Of a stretch of DNA of 56,695 bases, positions 17,047-26,414 are shown piece after piece. A model generated the notes under the pieces. That model was not told the origin of the DNA. It searched no databases and worked only from the letters and a program-made list of their open reading frames with translations. Origin of the DNA: CAZUMW01 sp964621615 (GTDB lineage: Bacteria; Desulfobacterota; WTBG01; CAIYCZ01; CAIRTM01). Every line of letters starts with the position of its first letter. Within the stretch, counting starts at the first letter, position 1. The DNA lies in contig CAZUMW010000033.1 in NCBI GenBank assembly GCA_964621615.1, positions 1 through 56,695 of the forward strand, read 5' to 3'. The position numbers were made by a program, and so were the translations under genes.

Positions 17047-17670
17047 ATGATAGATAAACCGTCATTCCGGATCGGAATTCTGGGCGGCGCTTTTGACCCG
17101 GTTCATAACGGGCATCTGGCAATCGCCGGAACCGCCCTGCGAAATTACCGCCTCAGCCGGGTCATATTTGTGCCGGCGTACTGCCCCCCCCACAAGAGCA
17201 GACCTGTCATGGCACCGTATGAACACCGGCTTGCCATGCTGCAGCGGGCGGTTGACGGGCTTGACGGCTTTGAGGTGTCTGCGATTGAAAGAAAAGAAGC
17301 CTGCCCGTCATATGCAGGAAGTACGGTTGAGGAGCTGAAGCAGGTGTACGGCAGAGAAAAAACATATTTTTTTATCACGGGGCTCGATGCGATAGCAACA
17401 CTTACCGACAGGAAGAAATCGCGCATATACCCTGGGCTGTGCTATTTTATTGTTGTTCTGCGTGAGGGGGTGAGCAGGGAGGAAACCCTGCGGAAAATAC
17501 CTGAGGCATATAAGCCCTATGTAATTTTTGATGATTCATCGGGGCCGGATATCTCATCCTCACGTATAAAAGACAGGCTGCGGTCACAGCGGCCCATCAG
17601 CGGCCTTGTGCCCGGTTCCGTAGAAAAATATATTTGCGACTTCGGCGTGTATACACGAATTTTCACTTAG
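17047..17670 (+). CDS. nadD: Nicotinate-nucleotide adenylyltransferase
   Basis: A ~207-residue nucleotidyltransferase that joins ATP and nicotinate mononucleotide to form deamido-NAD in NAD biosynthesis. The family motif GGAFDPVHNGHL is at 13-24, and SSSRIKDRL near residue 177 corresponds to the ISSTxIR motif. VPAYCPPHK lies between them as expected. The ATG at 17047 puts the first strand at the usual place; an in-frame GTG at 16993 would add 18 residues with no homology signal. AAGGATAACTGG upstream may serve as a ribosome-binding site. The gene diverges from the coiled-coil/cyclase pair. I see no other feature in the 286-base gap between them. Confidence 0.9.
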   Translation: MIDKPSFRIGILGGAFDPVHNGHLAIAGTALRNYRLSRVIFVPAYCPPHKSRPVMAPYEHRLAMLQRAVDGLDGFEVSAIERKEACPSYAGSTVEELKQVYGREKTYFFITGLDAIATLTDRKKSRIYPGLCYFIVVLREGVSREETLRKIPEAYKPYVIFDDSSGPDISSSRIKDRLRSQRPISGLVPGSVEKYICDFGVYTRIFT

Positions 17671-17698
17671 ATATGCCGCACACAAACCCGGGCTTTTG

Positions 17699-17718
17699 AC
17701 CGCTCCGGAAAGTGCGGT
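17699..17718 (+). terminator. Weak hairpin after nadD
   Basis: ACCGC (17699-17703) pairs with GCGGT (17714-17718) and a T-rich stretch follows within six bases. It lies between the convergent nadD and CrtI-like genes. The stem is only five pairs, so this is a tentative call. Confidence 0.3.
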
Positions 17719-19259
17719 TATGCTTTTTCCCCTGCAAGCGTTTTTTTTGCAGAGAGAATGGAGGGCTTTTTGTAGGGAACGCCGTATTTTTTGCACAGAA
17801 GATTCGCTGAAATGCGCGCTGATTCATATATTGTCGGAAGGCCGCTTCCCGGGTGGGTGCCGCCGCCGGTAAGATAGCAGTTCTGAAATTCCTCAAATTT
17901 ATTCCTCGGCCTGAAGTAAAGCATCTGCTTCCACTGATGCCCTATGTTGAATGTCGCCCCGCGGTAGACATTATAGTCCTGCTCCCATTGAAGGGGTGTG
18001 ATTATTTTTTCTGCGACAATGTGGTCGCGAATATCGTGCAGCTCAGTGCGCTGTTCTATGTGACTGAATACGCGGTCCCGGAAGCTTTGTTTTTCTTTTA
18101 CCCAGTCGATGCCGCTTCTATTGTTTGGAACCGGAACAAGCACATAGAGCGCAGAATGTCCTTCAGGGGCGAGGGTGGCGTCTGTTATAGATGGGTTTTG
18201 AATATAAAAGGAGCAGTCTGTTGAGAGCCGCATGTTGTGAAAAATATCATCAACGTTGGATTTGTAGTCATTGGCAAATACAATATTGTGATGAGGGATG
18301 TCATACAGCGTATCAAGGCCCAGATAGAGCATAAATGTGGAGCACGAATAGTGCAGCTTTTCGAATTTCTGCCGGGTGTATTTTTTAATATCTTTTTCTT
18401 TGCAGAGATTGGTCATGGCATACGAAAAATCGGCATTGATGACTGTTTCATCTGCCGTGCATATGTCTCCGCTTTCCAGCTCAACTCCTGCAGCTCGGCC
18501 ATTTTCGATAACGAGTTGCTTTACCGGGGTGCTCAGGTGAACTGTTCCCCCCTCCTCTTCAACCACTTTTTTCATTGCATGGGAAATTGCGTTCAGGCCT
18601 CCCATAACATGATAAATCCCGTACGCGTGCTCGACATAGGGAATTATGTTAAACGCCGCAGGGCACTCCCAGGCCGACATGCCCAGATATTTTGACTGGA
18701 AGGTGAACGACAGGCGGAGATCATCCTCGGTAAAATAATCACCGAGCTTCTGAAACATTGACTTCCCGAACGAAAAATAGGGCAGGGCCCTGATAGGGGA
18801 AATGCTGAGAAAATCAAGTATGCTTATAAACGGCTTTTGCAGACAGGGAAACATCTTTTCAAAACGCTTTTGCTCAAAAGACAGAAAGCGGTCATAGCCC
18901 TTTGCGCTGTCCGGAAAAAGCTCAGCCAGCTGCTCTTTCATTTTTTTGCGGTCGGTAGTGGGCAGAAGCGTAAAATCGCGGAATGTGAGCCGATACATCG
19001 GCTCGAGGCGCTGTGCCGTTATATAATCCTGGAGCTTTCTGCCGGTTTCTGTAAACATTTCGCGCAATATGAAGTTCATCATGAGGAACGTGGGCCCGGT
19101 GTCAAAGGTATAATCCTGAAGGGTGAGCGGAGCGTTTCTGCCGCCCACGACTTCCTCTTTTTCGAAAACCTCCACATCAAACCCGCGATGAGCCAGAATC
19201 ATTGCGGCGGTAAGCCCGCCGGGCCCGGCACCGACGATAATGACTTTTTTTTTGCTCAT
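17718..19259 (-). CDS. CrtI-like phytoene desaturase-family FAD oxidoreductase
   Basis: A 513-residue flavoprotein. The N-terminal FAD motif is VIIVGAGPGGLTAAMILAHR with the following E-rich strand (VEVFEKEEVVGGRN). YTFDTGPTFLMM and the C-terminal GGGTHPGSGLPTIYESAR are classic for the carotenoid desaturase/isomerase group. Members desaturate, isomerise or saturate polyenes. The ATG at 19259 follows GGGGTCGC; the in-frame 19310 start would add an unsupported segment. No phytoene synthase or other carotenoid gene is near, so the substrate is open and a related retinoid- or prenyl-type reaction is possible. Confidence 0.82.
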   Translation of the reverse strand: MSKKKVIIVGAGPGGLTAAMILAHRGFDVEVFEKEEVVGGRNAPLTLQDYTFDTGPTFLMMNFILREMFTETGRKLQDYITAQRLEPMYRLTFRDFTLLPTTDRKKMKEQLAELFPDSAKGYDRFLSFEQKRFEKMFPCLQKPFISILDFLSISPIRALPYFSFGKSMFQKLGDYFTEDDLRLSFTFQSKYLGMSAWECPAAFNIIPYVEHAYGIYHVMGGLNAISHAMKKVVEEEGGTVHLSTPVKQLVIENGRAAGVELESGDICTADETVINADFSYAMTNLCKEKDIKKYTRQKFEKLHYSCSTFMLYLGLDTLYDIPHHNIVFANDYKSNVDDIFHNMRLSTDCSFYIQNPSITDATLAPEGHSALYVLVPVPNNRSGIDWVKEKQSFRDRVFSHIEQRTELHDIRDHIVAEKIITPLQWEQDYNVYRGATFNIGHQWKQMLYFRPRNKFEEFQNCYLTGGGTHPGSGLPTIYESARISANLLCKKYGVPYKKPSILSAKKTLAGEKA

Positions 19260-19596
19260 AAAGCGACCCCAGTGTTTGATTTTAATTAGGGATATTTCGA
19301 GGCACAGCAAGTGCGCCTGTATTACCTATTGATTTTTACCGCCCACAAACAGTATCATGTATATCACAAGAATGCGGTTCAGTCCATAAAAGGCCTTAAA
19401 AATGAGAAGGCTATTATGCTGCCGTTACAAAAATTTTTCAGCGCGGCCGGTGCAGGTCATCCGTTGCTTTGCAGATAACAGCGCCGCGGGGCAGCGCTAA
19501 AAAGCTGATCTGCCCACGGCCCGCAGATTGAGGATTAAAGCACCCGGCGTGAGCCGGCGGGGATGAATTGAGCTAACTGTTCTCAGGGAGGAAACA
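19260..19596. other. 337-base intergenic region with a GUGA-capped hairpin before the CNNM-like gene
   Basis: No gene is visible. About 40 bases before the TTG start, CCGGC (19544-19548) and GCCGG (19553-19557) flank a GTGA tetraloop of the GNRA type. A run of G/C-rich sequence lies just upstream (19485-19540). The arrangement suggests a structured mRNA leader, and the downstream protein is a metal-transport relative, but the sequence matches no metal riboswitch I know. The divergent promoters of both neighbours must lie here. Confidence 0.35.
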
Positions 19597-20637
19597 TTGG
19601 ATATTTTAATTCTTGTGGTCATTATAACACTGGCAATTTCAGCACAGTGCTCTTTGTACGAATCGGCGCTGTACTCGGCCCGTATCGGGGTGGTTGAGGC
19701 GGCAAAGGGAAACCCGCGGCTGAAAAAGCTTGCGCACCATATGATTGCCATGAAAAAAAATATAACGGTTCCTATTTCGGCAATCCTTATTCTGAACACC
19801 ATCGGCAACACAGGGGGCGCTGCGCTCTCCGGCATGTACGCGCATGAAGTGTTCGGCACTGCCTGGGTCCCTCTGTTTTCAGTTGTTTTGACGCTGCTTA
19901 TATTGTTCATAGGTGAAATTATGCCCAAAACCCTGGGCGCCGTATACTGCAATCAGCTATGGCCGTATATTGTCTGGCCCCTGCTGATCATCAAATATGT
20001 TTTATATCCGTTTATATACATTACCCAGAAATTTTCAGATATGTTTGCCCGCGGAAAGGCCACGCCGCATATTACCGAGGAGGAAATACTCGGGGCTGTC
20101 AAGCTGGGTGCAAAGGGTGGGGAGATATCAATAGTTGAAAGCCGAATGGTGCACAATATCATCGGCATGGAGGACAGGCAGGTAAAAGAAATCATGACTC
20201 CTCGCCCGGTTGTTTTTTCGCTTGCTGCATCGATGCCGGTTGACGAAGCCTACCGCATTGCGCGCGAGAAGGGGTTCACGCGCATCCCCATTTATCGTGA
20301 TGATAAGGAAAATATTGTCGGTTACGTTATGGTGCACGATCTGGGTTTGGAGGAAAACAGGCGCGCCGGCATGGTTCTCGAGTCGATTGCCAAACCGCTG
20401 GCTTTCGTGGAGGAAACAGATGACTGCTTAAAGCTGCTGGTTTCGTTCCTGCGCCGCCGCCGCCATATAGCGGTTGTTGTTGATGAGTACGGCGGGGTTG
20501 CGGGCGTGGTAACCCTGGAGGATCTTTTGGAAACAATGCTGGGTGAGGAAATTGTAGACGAAAAGGATCAAACCGTCGATATGCAGGTACTTGCCCAAAA
20601 GCGGAAGAAAAGAAGGGAGCGTGAAGCCAAGCGGTAA
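19597..20637 (+). CDS. CNNM/DUF21 membrane protein with CBS pair (CorC/HlyC relative)
   Basis: A 346-residue membrane protein. The N-terminal CNNM (DUF21) transmembrane domain (~1-170) contains several helices, including VPLFSVVLTLLILFIGEIMPK with the family's GEIxPKxxG. Two CBS domains follow (~190-310; MTPRPVVFSLAASMPVDEAY, IPIYRDDKENIVGYVMVHDL, VVDEYGGVAGVVTLEDLLE). The usual C-terminal CorC_HlyC transporter-associated domain is missing; the chain ends in a basic tail. Relatives affect magnesium or cobalt export. The start is TTG, supported by CAGGGAGGAAACA at good spacing. Confidence 0.88.
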   Translation: MDILILVVIITLAISAQCSLYESALYSARIGVVEAAKGNPRLKKLAHHMIAMKKNITVPISAILILNTIGNTGGAALSGMYAHEVFGTAWVPLFSVVLTLLILFIGEIMPKTLGAVYCNQLWPYIVWPLLIIKYVLYPFIYITQKFSDMFARGKATPHITEEEILGAVKLGAKGGEISIVESRMVHNIIGMEDRQVKEIMTPRPVVFSLAASMPVDEAYRIAREKGFTRIPIYRDDKENIVGYVMVHDLGLEENRRAGMVLESIAKPLAFVEETDDCLKLLVSFLRRRRHIAVVVDEYGGVAGVVTLEDLLETMLGEEIVDEKDQTVDMQVLAQKRKKRREREAKR

Positions 20638-20657
20638 GCATTCAGGAGCCTGTCACA

Positions 20658-21149
20658 TCAATACTGCCATCTGCCGTCCCTGTACAGAAAAATTTCACTG
20701 ACCGGATATTCGGACAGCCGTGTGAAGGGGCCCGCCGAGGCCTCTTCACACGTTTGTGCCGTACAGTTGTAAAGGGTTTCGCGGTATTTTAAAATGCCGA
20801 TATACGGCGCATCCTGTTCCTTTGTTTTTTTTATGTGCGCATTGTAATGGCCGCTGCTTCTGGTGTATTCGGCAACGCATGCTGTGTGCGTTTTTTTGCA
20901 GGATATGCTCTTTTCCCTGCAGATGTTCTGTTTTTCCAGGAACCATTTTTTGCAAAAGCGCTGGAAGCTTTCCAGAATGGCACGGCTTTCATGCCCTGTA
21001 GAACCCGTGCCGGCGTGTTCAGCCGGGCGCTGATACGCAGAAGAGACATTGGCTGTGTGCTCTGCCGCAGAGGCAGCGCTGCAGCAGGCCCCCTGGTGAG
21101 CCGCTGCTGCTGCGACAGCGGCACAGGTAAGCAAAAATACGTATTTCAT
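20658..21149 (-). CDS. Small exported Cys-containing protein of unknown function
   Basis: A 163-residue protein with a clear signal peptide (MKYVFLLTCAAVAAAAAHQG). The mature part has a low-complexity Ala/Ser/Gly stretch, then a conserved-looking section with six cysteines after position ~60 that could form disulfides in the periplasm. It closes with LSEYPVSEIFLYRDGRWQY. No family was recognised. CAGGAGCTG precedes the ATG. It lies 19 bases downstream of the OmpA-type lipoprotein gene on the same strand and is probably co-transcribed with it. Confidence 0.6.
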   Translation of the reverse strand: MKYVFLLTCAAVAAAAAHQGACCSAASAAEHTANVSSAYQRPAEHAGTGSTGHESRAILESFQRFCKKWFLEKQNICREKSISCKKTHTACVAEYTRSSGHYNAHIKKTKEQDAPYIGILKYRETLYNCTAQTCEEASAGPFTRLSEYPVSEIFLYRDGRWQY

Positions 21150-21168
21150 AAAAACAGCTCCTGATACG

Positions 21169-21864
21169 TTAGTCTGCGACCACCCTGAATTCGACCCGCC
21201 TGTTTTTCTCCCGCCCCTCTTTTGTGCTGTTTGAGGCCACGGGCTTTTCTTCGCCGTATGATTTTACCGTAAGCCTATCCGGATCGATTCCTTTATTTGT
21301 AAGATATACTTTTGCCGACTGTGCACGGCGCTTTCCGAGCCCCATGTTGTAGCTTTCTGTTCCGATCGAACAGGTGTGCCCTTCAATGATAACATCACGG
21401 CCGGAATGTTTCTTAAGGATCCGGGCTGCTTCGTCAAGCACTGCAAAATATGCAGGCTTTATCTGAGCGCTGTCAAAATTGAAACGGATGGCATTAATAA
21501 CGATTTTTTCGACGACTTTTCTTTCTTTCGGCTCGGGCTTCGGTTTTGCTTCCGGCTCCGGTTCAGGCTTGGGCTCGGGCTCCGGCTCCGGCCACTGCTC
21601 CTTAATCACGGGTTCCTCTTCGGCTTTGCACACCATAAATCCGACTGCGCCGCCGATTACCGCACCGGCTGCAGCGCCGATCCATGCTCCTTCAGTGTCG
21701 TTTTCAGCATCTCCCTGATGACCGATAACGCCGCCCGCACCGGCTCCTATGCCGGCACCGACGATCGCGCCCTTGACCATGCAGTCGGTGCGCTTATCCA
21801 TTGTTGCACATCCGGAAAAAACAAAAATGCCGAGCAATACGATGATAAACAGTTCTTTTTTCAT
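21169..21864 (-). CDS. OmpA-family lipoprotein with glycine zipper
   Basis: A 231-residue peptidoglycan-associated protein. The signal peptide ends in a lipobox (LGIFVFSGC). A glycine-zipper segment (VGAGIGAGAGGVIG and GAAAGAVIGGAVGF) may insert in a membrane. A Pro-Glu-Lys repeat spacer follows, and then a C-terminal OmpA domain (RFNFDSAQIKPAYFAVLDEA, VIIEGHTCSIGTESYNMGLG, RVEFRVV) that binds peptidoglycan. The ATG at 21864 has GGAGGTGGC directly upstream; the longer in-frame start is rejected. It probably anchors the outer membrane to the cell wall. Confidence 0.9.
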   Translation of the reverse strand: MKKELFIIVLLGIFVFSGCATMDKRTDCMVKGAIVGAGIGAGAGGVIGHQGDAENDTEGAWIGAAAGAVIGGAVGFMVCKAEEEPVIKEQWPEPEPEPKPEPEPEAKPKPEPKERKVVEKIVINAIRFNFDSAQIKPAYFAVLDEAARILKKHSGRDVIIEGHTCSIGTESYNMGLGKRRAQSAKVYLTNKGIDPDRLTVKSYGEEKPVASNSTKEGREKNRRVEFRVVAD

Positions 21865-22166
21865 ATGCCACCTCCATGTCTGGTTGTTCAAATATACGTA
21901 TGTGCCTGTTTGCATATAATTAAACACCAGAACAGATTTGGCAAGTTTAAATTCTAAATATTTTAAGGTTTGTGTTATAAATAATTTTATTTTATATTGA
22001 TGATTAGACCTGTCTTATTGCAGACATTTGTTTTGTAATTATTTTTGTGAGTATCGTATTTGTTTCATCAGATCTGCTTTATAAACAGTAGCATTTTACT
22101 GAGTTGTTTTGTATGTAAATATTTACGCTATAAACTACGTTTATAATACTGATGATAGGATTGCCC
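21865..22166. other. AT-rich divergent promoter region with a GTAAATATTTAC palindrome
   Basis: This 302-base gap between the OmpA lipoprotein and corA is strongly AT-rich and has no gene. A perfect 12-base palindrome, GTAAATATTTAC, lies at 22115-22126, and a TATAAT hexamer at 22142-22147 could be the corA -10 box. The palindrome would then overlap the -35 region, which fits an operator. This is inference from position. Confidence 0.35.
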
Positions 22167-23231
22167 ATGCTCAAATACATTAAGCGGGCAGGCAAAAAAG
22201 CAGGTCAGGCGCCGGGTACGCTGGTGCATATCGGCGAACAGAAAGTTGAACAGACAGTTGTGGATGTGCTCGACTATGACGCTGACCGTTTGCTGGAAAA
22301 GAAAAGCATTCCTGTTGAGGATTGTCATGCGTTTCGCGATACACAGGCTGTCACATGGATCAATGTGAGCGGCATTCATGATACAGCGTTGATCGAACGT
22401 CTTGGACGGCAGCATAATCTTCATCCCCTTGTGCTGGAGGACATCGTTCATACCGGCCAGCGGCCCAAGATCGAAGACCACGGCGATTATGTGTATATCG
22501 TCCTCACAATGCTGTATTTCGACGAACGTGGTCGCGAAATAAAAGCCGAGCAGGTAAGCATAGTGCTTACAAAAACCGTTGTGCTTTCTTTTCAGGAGGC
22601 CCCGGAGGATGTTTTCAACCCGATCCGCAACCGGATACGAACGGCAAAGGGGCGCATTAGAAAAATGGGTGCTGACTATCTGTGCTATGCGCTTTTGGAT
22701 GCTGTGGTGGACGAATATTTTTTAATGCTTGAAAAGGTCGCTGAAAAAATCGAACTGCTGCAGGAAGAGCTGATGAACACGCCGGATTCTGGCACGCTGA
22801 AGGCGGTTCACGGGCTTCGGCAGGAAATGATATTTTTGCGAAAGTCGGTGTGGCCGCTGCGCGAGGTCATCAGCAACCTCGAGCGGGGAGAGCAGGCGCT
22901 TATCAGCGAATCAACCCGTATTTACTTTCGTGACGTCTATGACCATACTGTTCAGGTTATAGAAACAGCGGAAACATTCCGTGACGTCATTGCGGGGATG
23001 CTCGATATGTATCTGTCAAACGTCAGCAACAGAATGAATGAAGTAATGAAAGTGCTGACCGTTATCGCAACCATTTTTATACCGCTCACCTTTATAGCGG
23101 GCATATACGGAATGAATTTCACCTATATGCCCGAGCTTAAGTGGCGGTGGGGCTATCCCGCTGTGTGGGGTGTGATTGTATGTTGTGCCCTGGGGATGGT
23201 GGTCTATTTCAAGAAAAAAAAGTGGCTGTAA
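22167..23231 (+). CDS. corA: CorA-type magnesium/cobalt transporter
   Basis: A ~354-residue inner-membrane channel. The long cytoplasmic N-terminal part (~1-285) has the typical VNVSGIHDTALIERLG-like start, HPLVLEDI and the helix ending in SNRMNEVMKVLTVIATIFIP. Two transmembrane helices follow near the C-terminus, the first ending in the signature YGMNF. The chain ends in KKKKWL, the usual basic tail. CorA pentamers import magnesium, and some import cobalt or nickel. The ATG at 22167 follows AGGATTGCCC and is preferred to the one at 22152. The gene is monocistronic. Confidence 0.92.
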   Translation: MLKYIKRAGKKAGQAPGTLVHIGEQKVEQTVVDVLDYDADRLLEKKSIPVEDCHAFRDTQAVTWINVSGIHDTALIERLGRQHNLHPLVLEDIVHTGQRPKIEDHGDYVYIVLTMLYFDERGREIKAEQVSIVLTKTVVLSFQEAPEDVFNPIRNRIRTAKGRIRKMGADYLCYALLDAVVDEYFLMLEKVAEKIELLQEELMNTPDSGTLKAVHGLRQEMIFLRKSVWPLREVISNLERGEQALISESTRIYFRDVYDHTVQVIETAETFRDVIAGMLDMYLSNVSNRMNEVMKVLTVIATIFIPLTFIAGIYGMNFTYMPELKWRWGYPAVWGVIVCCALGMVVYFKKKKWL

Positions 23232-23355
23232 AGATTCCCTATACCCGCCGTGTTGGTGAATATATGTAAACGGAGCAGCGTCAGCGTGCTGCAGGAGGAT
23301 GCCTCCCGGCTGAGCGCGCCGGACGTGCGCTGAGAGATAGTAACGGGTGCTGCGT

Positions 23356-24318
23356 ATGGACAATGAAAATGAAAAAATCAGACTGGGAATAAGCAGCTGT
23401 CTGCTCGGCAACCTGGTCCGGTATGACGGCGGGCACAAGCACGACCGGTTTATTACCGGCACGCTTGGTGCGTATGTTGAATATGTGCCGGTGTGCCCTG
23501 AGGTGGAGTGCGGGATGCCGGTTCCCCGTGAGGCGCTGCGTCTTGTCGGCGATCCGGCTGAGCCCCGGCTTGTCACTGTTCATACCGGAAAGGATTTTAC
23601 CGGGCAGATGAAGGCATGGGCGCGCAGTCGCCTTGATGAGCTGGAAAAAGAAGATTTGTGCGGCTATATTTTTAAAAGCAAGTCGCCCAGCAGCGGGATG
23701 CAGCGCATTAAAGTATATAATGAGCAAAGCGGCATACCAGTGCACACCGGTGTCGGTATTTTTGCGCGGATGTTTATGGACCGCTTTCCGCTGCTGCCGG
23801 TAGAGGATGAGGGGCGGCTTCACGACCCGCGGCTGCGCGAGAATTTTATCGAGTCGCTGTTTGTTTTCAAGCGGTGGCGCGGCCTTGCTTCAGGCAGAAA
23901 AGCCGCCGGCGCGCTTGTTGATTTTCACACCCGGCACAAACTTCTTATTATGTCTCACAGCCAGCAGCACTACCGTGAAATGGGGAAGCTGGTGTCCCGC
24001 ATAAAATCAGAAGGCCCCGCTCGCACCTGCTCGCGTTATGAGTCAATGCTTATGCATGCCCTGAGCCTGCTGCCGACAGTTAAGAAGCATACCAATGTTC
24101 TTTATCATTTGATGGGCTATTTTAAAACGATGCTGTCAACGGATGAGAAGCAGGAGCTTCTTGAGGTTATTGAGCGCTATCATAAAAACCTGGTTCCGCT
24201 TATTGTGCCGCTGACGCTGATACAGCACTATGTACGTAAATATCAGGAGCCGTATCTGCTGCAGCAGCACTATCTGCAGCCGCACCCCATAGAGCTTCAG
24301 CTGAGAAATCATGTGTGA
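23356..24318 (+). CDS. DUF523 plus DUF1722 protein (YbgA-like fusion)
   Basis: A 320-residue protein joining two conserved domains. DUF523 (~1-150) has the cysteine motifs SSCLLGNLVRYDGGHK and VCPEVECGMPVPREALRL. DUF1722 (~185-310) has HKLLIMSHSQQHYREMGKLV and VLYHLMGYFKTMLS. The fusion is common in bacteria, sometimes near photolyase genes; its biochemical role is unknown to me. The conserved cysteines may bind metal. The ATG at 23356 is preferred to a GTG at 23347. The next gene starts 39 bases after its stop. Confidence 0.87.
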   Translation: MDNENEKIRLGISSCLLGNLVRYDGGHKHDRFITGTLGAYVEYVPVCPEVECGMPVPREALRLVGDPAEPRLVTVHTGKDFTGQMKAWARSRLDELEKEDLCGYIFKSKSPSSGMQRIKVYNEQSGIPVHTGVGIFARMFMDRFPLLPVEDEGRLHDPRLRENFIESLFVFKRWRGLASGRKAAGALVDFHTRHKLLIMSHSQQHYREMGKLVSRIKSEGPARTCSRYESMLMHALSLLPTVKKHTNVLYHLMGYFKTMLSTDEKQELLEVIERYHKNLVPLIVPLTLIQHYVRKYQEPYLLQQHYLQPHPIELQLRNHV

Positions 24319-24356
24319 GCGCTTTGCTGCGCACACAGTGCACAAGGAGAACACCT

Positions 24357-24809
24357 ATGAGCAGTGAGAGAGATCTGAAACAGCATCTTGATCGTATGTG
24401 CGAATCTCAGAAATTTGCGGTGCTTGCCACCCAGACCGGCAAGCAGCCATACTGCAATCTGGTTGCGGTAACCCCGCTGCAGGGGCTGAAGCACATTTTA
24501 TTTGCCACCCCCCGGTCGACAGCGAAATACAGAAATTTGACCGGCAACGCCCATGTTTCACTGCTTTTGGACAACCGCGCCAACGCGCCACATGACTTCG
24601 AGGGCGCTGTCGCTGTCACCGTGCTGGGAATCGCATCGGAAATAGATGATGCTGAAACGGAAAGCATGAAAAGGCGCCATGCCGAACGGCACCCGCAAAT
24701 AAAGTCATTTATTGAATCGCCGGACTCCGCTCTTTTCAGTGTGACGGTAACGCGGTATGTTATCGTCGACCACTTTCAGAATGTTTCGGTTCTTGATATG
24801 GAAGGGTAA
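24357..24809 (+). CDS. Pyridoxamine 5'-phosphate oxidase-like flavin split-barrel protein
   Basis: A 150-residue split-barrel protein. The pattern is LKQHLDRMCESQKFAVLATQ, YCNLVAVTPLQGLKHILFAT, then the strand NAHVSLLLDNR and C-terminal FSVTVTRYVIVDHFQNV. Such proteins bind FMN, F420 or haem and reduce or oxidise small molecules. This copy is short, so no specific reaction is assigned. AAGGAGAACACCT sits just before the ATG at 24357, which is why the in-frame start at 24315 (overlapping the previous gene) is rejected. A second protein with the same fold, fused to haem c, is at 55765-56553. Confidence 0.8.
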   Translation: MSSERDLKQHLDRMCESQKFAVLATQTGKQPYCNLVAVTPLQGLKHILFATPRSTAKYRNLTGNAHVSLLLDNRANAPHDFEGAVAVTVLGIASEIDDAETESMKRRHAERHPQIKSFIESPDSALFSVTVTRYVIVDHFQNVSVLDMEG

Positions 24810-24843
24810 TACCTTGTCATGGTATTCGCACACCATACGGTTA

Positions 24844-26409
24844 CTACCACTCAAATCTCACCCGGCAAATGATGCTGTCACGATCGTGATAGGGGTGCTG
24901 TGCGCGTGATGAGCTGTGGCCGAAAACCGCTGCGCCGAATTCCCAGCGCCAGTGGTTGCCCGGTGCATAGCTTATGAGCGGCATAAGAAAATACTGGCCG
25001 CTTGTGTTATAATATCCAGAAAATACAAGCAGCCATATCTGATGATAGGCCGGCTGTATCAGGTTCCACACTATCATGCAGGAATGGCTGCTGCCGATGC
25101 GGTGGCCGCGCGAGGGGTCAACGGCAAGCCTGCGGTCATAATCCCGTATTTTTTCATAATAGAGGGTCAGACTTACTTCAACCTTTTTGTCGGAAAAAAG
25201 ACGATGGGTGATGCCCGGCAGGTGGAACCTGTCGTTGTAGCTGACGGCAGCGCCGAGCGAGTCACGCTCCTTGTCATCAAAGCCGAGCCCGGTTATCATG
25301 CCGGAGACAGTGCGGTTATAGTGCCTTCCTATTTCATAGAACCACTCAAGCCGCCATACAGAATTGCGCAGCCGGGGAATAAGCAGCTGCGCTGTTCCGC
25401 CGATTATACGATAGCGCTTATAGCGGTAGACGCGGCGGCCCGGAAAGGTGAGGCTGCTTTTGTCTCCTGCCATGAGGCATCCAAGCACGTTTTTGACATA
25501 TGCTGTTGCAAAAAGGCCGGTGCGATACGGAATTGCGGTGGCCGTATCGCTCAGCGTATCGAAATAAAACAGTGTCCAATCGATATCGGCGGTGTACCCC
25601 CGTATGCGTACGCCCCATTCGGCGGTATCTGAAAAAGAGCGGCCCGGGGCGTCTCTGAGCATTTTTTCCAGAACCCAGTGGCCGAACCCCGGGCATCTGC
25701 CGGGAAGCGGTGAGGTGTCGGCAGGGCTTGGCCCCCAGTGCGTACCCTCCCGGGGCAAAAGCTGGGGCTGGAAATCGCCGGGGATTAATACCGCCTCAAA
25801 AAGGAGCCGGCCGGGAAGGCGCGACCGGTATAAAGCCCGGATCATCCACAGGCCCATTTTTATGTCTTCCCAGGCATCGAGGCCGGGCAGCGAATAACGC
25901 AAATCAAGCGGATTTACAACGTCTGCAGTGCGGACGATATCCGTTTCACCCCATACAACAATCTGCTTTCCGAGGAGAAGCTGCCAGTTTCTGCCTGCAA
26001 TATCCAGATATGCTTCGTTGAGAAGCTCATCGTCCCGGGACATTCGGTAGCCCTTGCGCGCCCGGTGGGGAACGGACCTGTTGAGCTGATCGTCAAAAGA
26101 AAGCGCGCTGTCATAGCGGCAGTCAAGCGCTGCAAAGGATTTTATTGAAAGCGTGCCGGTACTGTGAAGCCGATAAAGTGATTCAAGGCGGGCGCTGGTT
26201 AAACAAACGCCGACGGGCGTGTCATGGAGGCTCCGCTGGGTTCGGGGAATGTGAGCCCTGATCAGAAGAAACTGCCGGACATGGCCGGAAAGCTCAAGCC
26301 TGCCGTTAAGCAGCTCTGCTGCTGAGAGCATCTGCGGGAGGCACAGAGGAATGACCATTGAAAGGATGACAGCTGCAATTTTTTGCTGAAGCAGGAATGC
26401 GGATGCCAT
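24844..26409 (-). CDS. DUF1302-family outer-membrane barrel protein
   Basis: A 521-residue protein with a signal peptide (VILSMVIPLCLPQMLSAA) and a beta-rich body. The stretch LLLGKQIVVWGETDIVRTAD followed by VVNPLDLR is a hallmark of DUF1302 proteins. The chain ends in an aromatic residue (CRVRFEW), as outer-membrane barrels do. DUF1302 proteins are usually encoded beside DUF1329 proteins and often with RND-type transporters, where they may help move hydrophobic molecules across the envelope. Here the DUF1329 partner is directly upstream (5-base gap) but no RND gene is present. Confidence 0.82.
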   Translation of the reverse strand: MASAFLLQQKIAAVILSMVIPLCLPQMLSAAELLNGRLELSGHVRQFLLIRAHIPRTQRSLHDTPVGVCLTSARLESLYRLHSTGTLSIKSFAALDCRYDSALSFDDQLNRSVPHRARKGYRMSRDDELLNEAYLDIAGRNWQLLLGKQIVVWGETDIVRTADVVNPLDLRYSLPGLDAWEDIKMGLWMIRALYRSRLPGRLLFEAVLIPGDFQPQLLPREGTHWGPSPADTSPLPGRCPGFGHWVLEKMLRDAPGRSFSDTAEWGVRIRGYTADIDWTLFYFDTLSDTATAIPYRTGLFATAYVKNVLGCLMAGDKSSLTFPGRRVYRYKRYRIIGGTAQLLIPRLRNSVWRLEWFYEIGRHYNRTVSGMITGLGFDDKERDSLGAAVSYNDRFHLPGITHRLFSDKKVEVSLTLYYEKIRDYDRRLAVDPSRGHRIGSSHSCMIVWNLIQPAYHQIWLLVFSGYYNTSGQYFLMPLISYAPGNHWRWEFGAAVFGHSSSRAQHPYHDRDSIICRVRFEW

Positions 26410-26414
26410 GGAGG

